Origin: J054 sp963850255
Lineage (GTDB): Bacteria > Pseudomonadota > Gammaproteobacteria > Steroidobacterales > GCA-2729495
Assembly (NCBI GenBank): GCA_963850255.1
Contig: CAWKLL010000024.1
Coordinates: 372,001-436,000, forward strand
Reading direction: 5' to 3'
DNA length: 64,000 nucleotides
In this document: piece by piece, positions 44,268 through 50,658 of the stretch
How positions within the stretch are numbered: the first letter of the stretch is position 1
Layout of the letters: each line of letters opens with the position of its first letter
Program-made: the position numbers and the translations under genes
The notes under the pieces: model-generated
Seen by the model: only the letters and a program-made list of their open reading frames with translations
Databases searched by the model: none
Told to the model about the DNA's origin: nothing

Positions 44268-46444
44268 ACCGGTGAGGATATAGCCAAGCCTACGTGGTTG
44301 GCGAACTCCTCAGCCGGCATAAATCCGACAATGCGGTAATTGGCTTGTTCCTGACCGTTGCGGTCAAAAAATATGATGCTTGGCGGACCGAAAATGCCGA
44401 AATGCTTTAGCAGGGCCTGGTCGAGGTCATCGTTGAGGGTAACGTCCGCTTTTAACAGCACGACATTGCTCAATGCCTGTTGCACATTGCTGTCGTTGAA
44501 TGTGTAGCGCTCCATTTCTTTGCAGGACACGCACCAGTCGGCATAGAAATCCAGCATCACCGACTGGCCAGCGGCGCTGGCGCGCGCGAGCTCTGCGTCG
44601 AGATCGGCAACGGACTTGATGGTGCGAAACTGCAGTTCTGATTCCAGCGCTGTTTCGCCGCCGCGGCTGCTGACGAAACTCAGTGGCTGCAGGGGGTCTC
44701 GAGCCCCGCTTAACGCGCCAATCAATAAGGCTGCGCCATACAGCGCGGCCAGCAGTCCAAAGCCCTTGCCGAGTTTCGGCAGGGTTCCGGCCTGTGCGTC
44801 CAGGGACTGGAAAGCGCCAAGAAATACACCGGCCATAAATACCAGTGCAGCCCACAGCACCAGGACGACGGAGCCTGGAAGAATGCGTTCCAGCATCCAG
44901 ATCGCCAGCCCCAGCATCATGAAACCGAAGGCGCCCTTGATCTTGTCCATCCAGGCGCCGGCTTTAGGTAGCAACTTGCCCGCCGAGGTACCGACAATCA
45001 GCAATGGGATGCCCATACCCATGCTCATGGCGAACAGGGATAGCGCGCCGCGGGCGACATCGCCGGATTGCGCAATCACCATCAGCGAGGCTACCAGCGG
45101 CGGCGCAACGCAGGTGGTAACCACCAGCGCGGACAGCGCACCCATCACGGCGGTGCCGATAAAAGTACCGCTTTTCTGTTTTCCGCTGGTCTGGGTAAGG
45201 CGAGTTTGAATCGCCGCCGGCATTTGCAGCTCATAAAGCCCGAACATGGACAGGGAGAGGGCTACAAAAAGGCCGGCAACCGAAATAATGATCCAGGGTT
45301 TTTGCAGCGCCGCCTGGATTTGTCCGCCGGCCGCGGCAAAGGCAGCGCCGGCAATGGTATAGGTCAGGGCCATGCCGAGGACGTAGGTGAGTGACAGTGT
45401 GAAAGCGCGCGTCGTGGTGACGTCCTTACCCTGACCGGCAATGATCCCGGAGAGAATGGGCAGCATGGGCAGCACGCAGGGCGTGAAGGCCAGCAGCAGG
45501 CCGAGGCCCGTGAAGGTCGCGATTACCAGCAGCAGGTTGCCGCTGAGTATCAGTGCCGAGAGACGGTCTTGTTCAGCCAGCGGGGGCGGTGCAGCGGCTG
45601 CGGCGGGCGGCAAGTCCAGCGCAATGCCGGCGATCGCCGGCGGATAGCAAATGCTGTCTTCCTTGCAGCCCTGGTAGGCGAGCTGCAATTCCACCAGCCC
45701 GGCATCCGGAGTTGGTCTCAGCAGGGGGATTTCCAGCCGAACCTCATCGTAGTAAACCTGCGTGTCGCCGAAATGTTCATCCCATTTGTCGATGCCGGGC
45801 GGCAAACTGACCGGCCCGGGTCTGGCCACGCCGTCCACACCGGTGACGGTCAGGCTGTCGCGATACAGGTAGTAGCCCTCGGCAATTTTCCAGGTCACTG
45901 CCAGCCGAAAAGGATCGACAATTTCAGCCGTGGGCTGAAACGCCTGTTCCACCGGCAGCGGGCCATCGCTGAGCGTTCCCAGGGCTGGATTGCCGAGCAG
46001 ACCTGACAGGGTGGCAACGGATTCAGGCAGCTCGACGGTCGCCGCCCAGCGTTGGGGCGGATAACAAAGCCCGATATCCGCACAGCCCTGCGAGCGAATT
46101 TCCAGATCCAGTTGGCGGATGCCGGCGTCAGCGCGAGTATAGGGAATGCGCGCGAGTATCCCGCCGCGATAGATTTCCATGCGGCCGAAAAATTCGTCCT
46201 GGTAGGCCTTGCCCTCGGGAAGCTGTGCTTCACCAAGCTCCACGCCTTCGGTCCGGCTGCGAAAGCTCATGCGCTCGCGATAGAGGTAGTGTTCGGGCGC
46301 AATTTGCCAGCGTACTTCCACGCTATCGGCGTTGGCCGAAACCGTGTATTGAAAAGCCTGCTCAGGCTTGAGAATGTCCTCGGCCGCCAACACCGTTGCG
46401 TTAGTGGCCAGGCCCAGCAGCAAAGCGCCGAGGATTCTGATCAT
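44264..46444 (-). CDS. dsbD: Thiol:disulfide interchange protein DsbD with two N-terminal sensor domains
   Basis: Carries electrons from cytoplasmic thioredoxin across the inner membrane to periplasmic partners. Order in the 726-residue protein: signal peptide (about 1-20), first alpha domain (22-145) with cysteine pair C121/C127, second alpha domain (160-280) with C260/C266, about eight membrane helices (300-560), and a C-terminal thioredoxin domain with WCVSCKEM. E. coli DsbD is about 565 residues and has one alpha domain; here it is doubled, and both copies keep the cysteine pair and the HYLYR/YYLYR and CYPP phrases. ATG at 46444 overlaps the cutA stop. Confidence 0.95.
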   Translation of the reverse strand: MIRILGALLLGLATNATVLAAEDILKPEQAFQYTVSANADSVEVRWQIAPEHYLYRERMSFRSRTEGVELGEAQLPEGKAYQDEFFGRMEIYRGGILARIPYTRADAGIRQLDLEIRSQGCADIGLCYPPQRWAATVELPESVATLSGLLGNPALGTLSDGPLPVEQAFQPTAEIVDPFRLAVTWKIAEGYYLYRDSLTVTGVDGVARPGPVSLPPGIDKWDEHFGDTQVYYDEVRLEIPLLRPTPDAGLVELQLAYQGCKEDSICYPPAIAGIALDLPPAAAAAPPPLAEQDRLSALILSGNLLLVIATFTGLGLLLAFTPCVLPMLPILSGIIAGQGKDVTTTRAFTLSLTYVLGMALTYTIAGAAFAAAGGQIQAALQKPWIIISVAGLFVALSLSMFGLYELQMPAAIQTRLTQTSGKQKSGTFIGTAVMGALSALVVTTCVAPPLVASLMVIAQSGDVARGALSLFAMSMGMGIPLLIVGTSAGKLLPKAGAWMDKIKGAFGFMMLGLAIWMLERILPGSVVLVLWAALVFMAGVFLGAFQSLDAQAGTLPKLGKGFGLLAALYGAALLIGALSGARDPLQPLSFVSSRGGETALESELQFRTIKSVADLDAELARASAAGQSVMLDFYADWCVSCKEMERYTFNDSNVQQALSNVVLLKADVTLNDDLDQALLKHFGIFGPPSIIFFDRNGQEQANYRIVGFMPAEEFANHVGLAISSPV

Positions 46445-46764
46445 GGTTGCGTGGCCGCGTCGATCCATTGCAAATAATCCCTGGAACCCACGCTCAGTGG
46501 GACACCAATAATTTCCGGGAGTTCGTAGGGGTGCAGTGACTGAATCAGCCCTTCAAGCTGCTCATAGAGACTGGCCCGTGTTTTGATCAACAACAGCACT
46601 TCATCGTCCTCTTCCAGCTTGTCATGCCAGCGATACAGGGATTTAACCCCACTTAACTGATTCACGCAGGCCGCCAGGCGCTGATCCAGTATTGCGGTAG
46701 ACAGCATTTGCGCACTTGCAGCATGAGGGCAGCTGCACAGCACCAGCAGGTGATCCACGCCCAT
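46441..46764 (-). CDS. cutA: Divalent-cation tolerance protein CutA
   Basis: Trimeric signal-protein-like fold of 107 residues, linked to copper and other metal tolerance in E. coli though its biochemical role is unsettled. Seen are VLCSCPHAASAQML, LAACVNQLSGVKSLYRW, EVLLLIKT and the C-terminal HPYELPEIIGVPLS. The ATG at 46764 fits the family; the longer frame upstream is rejected. It is the first gene of the minus-strand run and is co-directional and overlapping with dsbD, as in E. coli cutA-dsbD. Confidence 0.93.
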   Translation of the reverse strand: MGVDHLLVLCSCPHAASAQMLSTAILDQRLAACVNQLSGVKSLYRWHDKLEEDDEVLLLIKTRASLYEQLEGLIQSLHPYELPEIIGVPLSVGSRDYLQWIDAATQP

Positions 46765-46860
46765 GGCAATCCCGCTCGTCCATTCCAGGCGCAGAGGATA
46801 GCCCCGGGCGCAAGACCCTGTCATTGCGGTCGCGCACAGCTTGGCAAGCCCGCACAGCCC

Positions 46861-46888
46861 TTGATATTCAGAGCGCCGCCCCTATTAT
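46861..46888 (+). promoter_or_regulatory. groESL promoter, sigma-70 and sigma-32 elements overlapping
   Basis: TTGATA (46861-46866) and TATTAT (46883-46888) with 16 bases between fit a vegetative promoter. The same stretch also fits a heat-shock sigma-32 promoter: CCCTTGAT followed after 13 bases by CCCCTATT. Start of transcription would fall near 46895, inside the CIRCE operator. So basal, heat-shock sigma and repressor control may converge on one site. Confidence 0.65.
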
Positions 46889-46914
46889 TAGCACTCACTC
46901 GGGGGGAGTGCTAA
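46888..46914 (+). promoter_or_regulatory. CIRCE operator (HrcA binding site)
   Basis: TTAGCACTC, nine bases, GAGTGCTAA: a perfect match to the CIRCE consensus. The repressor HrcA binds this and blocks groESL until heat stress. It overlaps the predicted transcription start. hrcA itself is not in the window, but its presence in the genome is strongly implied. Confidence 0.97.
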
Positions 46915-46969
46915 CAGACTCCACTCGGAATAAAGGCTAAAAAGCCAATTAAATCAGGAGGTTTTGACT

Positions 46970-47260
46970 ATGAAGATCCGTCCGCTTCACGATCGCGTGA
47001 TCATTCGGCGCATGGAAGAAGAGCGCACGTCCCCGGGCGGCATCGTCATTCCGGACAGCGCTACCGAAAAACCCATCAAGGGTGAAGTTATTGCCGTGGG
47101 TAACGGCCGCGTCCTCGAAAATGGCGAAACCCGTGCCCTGGATCTGAAGGCTGGCGACACCGTGCTGTTTGGCAAATACAGCGGCACCGAGGTCAAAGTC
47201 GACGGCGAAGACCTGCTGGTCATGAAGGAAGACGATGTGATGGCAGTGATCGAGAGTTGA
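46970..47260 (+). CDS. groES: Co-chaperonin GroES
   Basis: Forms the lid of the GroEL folding chamber. The 96-residue protein shows IRPLHDRVIIRRMEEE, the mobile loop with TSPGGIVIPDSA, and EDLLVMKEDDVMAVIE at the end. A full AGGAGG at 46956-46961 stands 8 bases before the ATG at 46970; the TTG six bases earlier is not needed. First gene of the CIRCE-controlled operon. Confidence 0.98.
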   Translation: MKIRPLHDRVIIRRMEEERTSPGGIVIPDSATEKPIKGEVIAVGNGRVLENGETRALDLKAGDTVLFGKYSGTEVKVDGEDLLVMKEDDVMAVIES

Positions 47261-47311
47261 TCTCGCCGCCACACACTGAACTGAGAAAATTCGAAATAGA
47301 GGTAGAAATCA

Positions 47312-48940
47312 ATGTCCGCTAAAGATGTGAGATTCGGCGACGAAGCGCGTCAGCGCATGTTCGCTGGTGTGAACATTCTGGCGAATGCCGTTAAGGTCAC
47401 GCTCGGTCCCAAGGGCCGCAACGTGGTCCTCGACAAGAGCTTTGGTGCACCGACGGTGACCAAAGACGGTGTTTCCGTCGCGAAAGAAATCGAGCTCGAA
47501 GACAATTTCGAGAATATGGGCGCCCAGATGGTCAAGGAAGTTGCATCGCAGACTTCCGATATCGCTGGTGACGGCACCACCACCGCCACCGTTCTGGCTC
47601 AGGCAGTGCTGCGTGAAGGGCTCAAGGCCGTCGCTGCCGGCATGAACCCGATGGATCTCAAGCGTGGAATCGATAAGGGTTCCGCTGCCATCGTTGTCGA
47701 GCTGGGCAAACTGTCCAAGCCTTGCGAGGATGACAAAGCTATTGCCCAGGTTGGCACAATCTCTGCCAACTCCGACGAGCAGGTCGGTGAAATCATCGCC
47801 GAAGCCATGGGTAAAGTTGGCAAGCAGGGCGTCATCACTGTTGAAGAAGGCTCTGGCCTGGATAACGAACTGGACGTCGTCGAAGGCATGCAGTTCGATC
47901 GTGGTTACCTGTCGCCCTACTTCATTAACTCCGCCGAGAGCCAGAGTGTCGAGCTTGAGAATCCGATGATTCTTTTGCATGACAAGAAGATCTCGAACAT
48001 TCGCGAGCTTCTGCCGCTTCTGGAAGGCGTGGCCAAGTCCGGTCGCCCCTTGCTGATCGTTGCCGAAGACGTTGAGGGCGAAGCCCTGGCGACGCTGGTG
48101 GTGAACAACATTCGCGGAATTGTGAAAGTTGCTGCCGTTAAGGCGCCTGGTTTCGGCGATCGTCGCAAAGCCATGCTGCAGGACATTGCTGTTCTGACCG
48201 GTGGCCAGGTGATCTCTGAGGAAGTCGGCTTGAGTCTTGAAAAAGCCAGCCTGGAAGATCTGGGTGAAGCCAAGAAGATCCAGATCACCAAGGAAAACAC
48301 CACCATTATCGATGGTGCCGGCGAACATGCTGAAATCAAATCCCGGGTCGATCAGATCCAGAACGAGATTGAAGACTCCAGCTCAGACTACGACCGCGAA
48401 AAACTGCAGGAACGGGTTGCCAAGCTCTCTGGTGGCGTTGCCGTGATCAAGGTTGGTGCCGCCACGGAAGTGGAGATGAAGGAAAAGAAGGCGCGTGTTG
48501 AAGATGCGCTGCATTCCACCCGCGCTGCCGTTGAAGAAGGCGTAGTGCCTGGTGGCGGTGTTGCTCTGATACGTGCCGAAAGTGTGCTGGCTTCCATCAA
48601 GGGACTCAACGACGATCAGCAGGTGGGTATTAACATCCTGCGTCGCGCCCTGGAAGAACCGCTTCGCCAGATCGTTAACAATGCGGGTGGCGATGGTTCA
48701 GTGGTGCTCAACAAGGTGTTGGAAGGCAAAGGTAACTTTGGCTACAACGCGGCTACCGATGAGTATGGTGACATGGTGGCCTTTGGCATCATCGATCCGA
48801 CCAAGGTCACGCGTTCGGCGCTGCAGAATGCAGCTTCGGTCGCCGGCCTGCTGTTGACCACCGAAGCAATGGTCACTGATCTGCCCAAGAAGGACGATCC
48901 AATGCCCATGCCTGGTGGCGGCATGGAAGGCATGATGTAA
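47312..48940 (+). CDS. groEL: Chaperonin GroEL
   Basis: ATP-driven folding chamber of two seven-subunit rings. The 542-residue protein carries KVTLGPKGRNVVLDKSFG, the ATP site VASQTSDIAGDGTTTATVLAQA, EEGVVPGGGVALIRA and the flexible GGM-type tail PMPMPGGGMEGMM. AGAGGT precedes the start at a good distance. It is 51 bases downstream of groES and followed by a strong terminator. Confidence 0.98.
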   Translation: MSAKDVRFGDEARQRMFAGVNILANAVKVTLGPKGRNVVLDKSFGAPTVTKDGVSVAKEIELEDNFENMGAQMVKEVASQTSDIAGDGTTTATVLAQAVLREGLKAVAAGMNPMDLKRGIDKGSAAIVVELGKLSKPCEDDKAIAQVGTISANSDEQVGEIIAEAMGKVGKQGVITVEEGSGLDNELDVVEGMQFDRGYLSPYFINSAESQSVELENPMILLHDKKISNIRELLPLLEGVAKSGRPLLIVAEDVEGEALATLVVNNIRGIVKVAAVKAPGFGDRRKAMLQDIAVLTGGQVISEEVGLSLEKASLEDLGEAKKIQITKENTTIIDGAGEHAEIKSRVDQIQNEIEDSSSDYDREKLQERVAKLSGGVAVIKVGAATEVEMKEKKARVEDALHSTRAAVEEGVVPGGGVALIRAESVLASIKGLNDDQQVGINILRRALEEPLRQIVNNAGGDGSVVLNKVLEGKGNFGYNAATDEYGDMVAFGIIDPTKVTRSALQNAASVAGLLLTTEAMVTDLPKKDDPMPMPGGGMEGMM

Positions 48941-48970
48941 ATCAGCCTTTATAATTGGCCTGAATGAGAA

Positions 48971-49000
48971 GGCCCCGCCTCGGCGGGGCCTTTTCTTTTT
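48971..49000 (+). terminator. Rho-independent terminator after groEL
   Basis: Arms GGCCCCGCC (48971-48979) and GCGGGGCC (48983-48990) with a small loop are followed by TTTTCTTTTT. It ends the groESL transcript about 30 bases after the stop codon. Confidence 0.93.
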
Positions 49001-49034
49001 AGGGGTTCAGAAACTGAAGCTGCGGGCCTGGACA

Positions 49035-49057
49035 AGTCCGGCCTCAGGCGCCGGACT
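49035..49057 (-). terminator. Possible weak terminator after the repeat protein gene
   Basis: AGTCCGGC and GCCGGACT form a perfect 8-base-pair stem with a 7-base loop, just past the stop of the minus-strand repeat protein gene. On the minus strand the stem is followed only by TTGTCC, so a classical U run is missing. It may be a weak terminator or an RNA-stabilising hairpin. Confidence 0.4.
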
Positions 49058-49064
49058 GCAGTAG

Positions 49065-50441
49065 CTAGTCAGTCAGATCTATGCGGGTTTCCGTGCTGCC
49101 GGAACTCACCTGGCCATCGACTCCCGTCCGCGTGATTTCGCGTGTCCAGCTACCTGACTCCTCGTTCAGGCTGCCGACGATTTCCTTGCTCGACACTTCG
49201 CCATCAGGATTAGTGCGGGTAATTGTGCGGGTGAAGCCATCCTCGCCGCGTTCCAGCACCTCATTGCGACTGGCAGTGCTGCCGTCGGGCAAAGTAGCGA
49301 TGGTATCGCTGGTCCGCGTGCCGGCGTCCGGATTGCGGCTGACCGAGGTTTCACGGCTGGCAGACTGACCCTCGGGGCCGGTTTTCGTTACCACTCGATC
49401 GTAGCCGGTGTCGGTGCGCTGAGTCGTGCTGCTGCGGGTTGCCGTGCGTCCGTCCGGCAGGGTGGTAACGGAATCGCGGCTGCGGGTGCCGGCCTCAGGG
49501 TCGCGGTTCACGGACGTGTCACGACTGCTGGTCTGTCCGTTCGGACCGGTGCGCTGAGCGTTGCGCTCGTAGCCGCTATCGGTTCGCTGGGCCGTGCTGC
49601 TGCGGGTCGCGGTGCGTCCGTCCGGCAGGGTGATGACAGAATCACGACTGCGTGTGCCGGCTTCCCGGTCGCGGTTCACGGACGTGTCACGACTGCTGGT
49701 CTGTCCGTTCGGACCGGTGCGCTGAGCGTTGCGCTCGTAGCCGCTATCGGTTCGCTGGGCCGTGCTGCTGCGGGTCGCGGTGCGTCCGTCCGGCAGGGTG
49801 ATGACAGAATCACGACTGCGTGTGCCGGCTTCCCGGTCGCGGTTCACGGACGTCTCGCGGCTGGTGGTCTGTCCATTGGGACCGGTGCGCTGAGCGTTGC
49901 GCTCATAGCCGCTATCGGTACGCTGGGCCGTGCTGCTGCTGGTCGCGGTGCGTCCGTCCGGCAGGGTGGTGACAGAATCACGACTGCGTGTGCCGGCTTC
50001 CCGGTCGCGGCTCACGGTGGTGTCGCGCGTCGAAATCTGGCCGTCGGGACCGGTGCGCTGAGCGTTGCGCTCGTAGCCGGTGTCGGTGCGCTGGCCACGA
50101 ACTTCGCTGGTTCTCTGTTGGCCATTGGGGCCGGTGGTTTGCCTTGAGCGTTCCCAGCTACCCTGGTCACGATCCCAACTGCCCTGTTCGCGTTGCTGCG
50201 CCTGTCTGCCATTTGAGCCGCTTACTGTTCGATTGCGTTCGTAGCTGCCACTGCGGCCGTTGGCCTGCCGCTGACTGCTACCTTTGGAACGGCCTGGCGC
50301 GCTGCGTTGGCCGTTACCTCGTGCGGCCAGCACGATGTTGTCGCTGCTGCTGGCCCCGGCGGCTGTCGCGACAGCGGGTAAAGCGGTAATGCCAAGGCTG
50401 GCGAGGGCCAGGGCTGTGCTGAGAATAATCTTTACGTCCAT
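49065..50441 (-). CDS. Secreted protein made of 56-residue tandem repeats
   Basis: A 458-residue exported protein that I do not recognise. A signal peptide covers about residues 1-28 (hydrophobic, Ala-rich), followed by a Gln/Arg/Ser/Gly-rich low-complexity part to about residue 116. Then come five 56-residue repeats at 117-172, 173-228, 229-284, 285-340 and 341-396 and a diverged end. Each repeat contains TGPNGQ, SRD..VNRD.EAGTRSRDS and TLPDGRTATRSST; the xPxGx phrases look like beta-turns spaced about 29 residues apart, so each unit may be two similar halves. It is very polar, has no cysteine and suggests a stiff or disordered surface or envelope protein. It is divergent from glnE. Confidence 0.85.
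   Translation of the reverse strand: MDVKIILSTALALASLGITALPAVATAAGASSSDNIVLAARGNGQRSAPGRSKGSSQRQANGRSGSYERNRTVSGSNGRQAQQREQGSWDRDQGSWERSRQTTGPNGQQRTSEVRGQRTDTGYERNAQRTGPDGQISTRDTTVSRDREAGTRSRDSVTTLPDGRTATSSSTAQRTDSGYERNAQRTGPNGQTTSRETSVNRDREAGTRSRDSVITLPDGRTATRSSTAQRTDSGYERNAQRTGPNGQTSSRDTSVNRDREAGTRSRDSVITLPDGRTATRSSTAQRTDSGYERNAQRTGPNGQTSSRDTSVNRDPEAGTRSRDSVTTLPDGRTATRSSTTQRTDTGYDRVVTKTGPEGQSASRETSVSRNPDAGTRTSDTIATLPDGSTASRNEVLERGEDGFTRTITRTNPDGEVSSKEIVGSLNEESGSWTREITRTGVDGQVSSGSTETRIDLTD
49254..50093. repeat. Five tandem 168-base coding repeats
   Basis: Units of 168 bases, in frame, inside the secreted repeat protein gene. The central copies are nearly identical at DNA level (for example the stretch beginning near 49506 recurs 168 bases later, near 49674), while the outer copies have drifted. 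That gradient indicates recent expansion by slippage or unequal recombination; copy number may vary between strains. Confidence 0.9.
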
Positions 50442-50658
50442 GTTGCTGCTTCCTTTGACTCCCGGGCCATATGCCGCCCGTGATCAGGAAAACGCGATGA
50501 ACTGCCCGCGGTTGACAGAGGATCGGTGCCGAATCTCCATTTCGGCATTGCTGAACTTCTCTGTGCCTGCGCCGCGCCGTCACGGCATCTGCTTATGTTT
50601 GATCGCAACGGCCTGATATAAGCTGTTGGCCGCAGGTCGTCATCATTTCCTGGCCACC

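Noticed and set aside
47309..48328. Long open frame on the minus strand opposite groEL (about 339 codons)
   Set aside because: Shadow of groEL; its sequence is a by-product of the strong codon bias there.
49254..50093. Tandem repeats as a possible CRISPR array
   Set aside because: Units are 168 bases, contiguous without spacers, and in frame within an exported protein gene.
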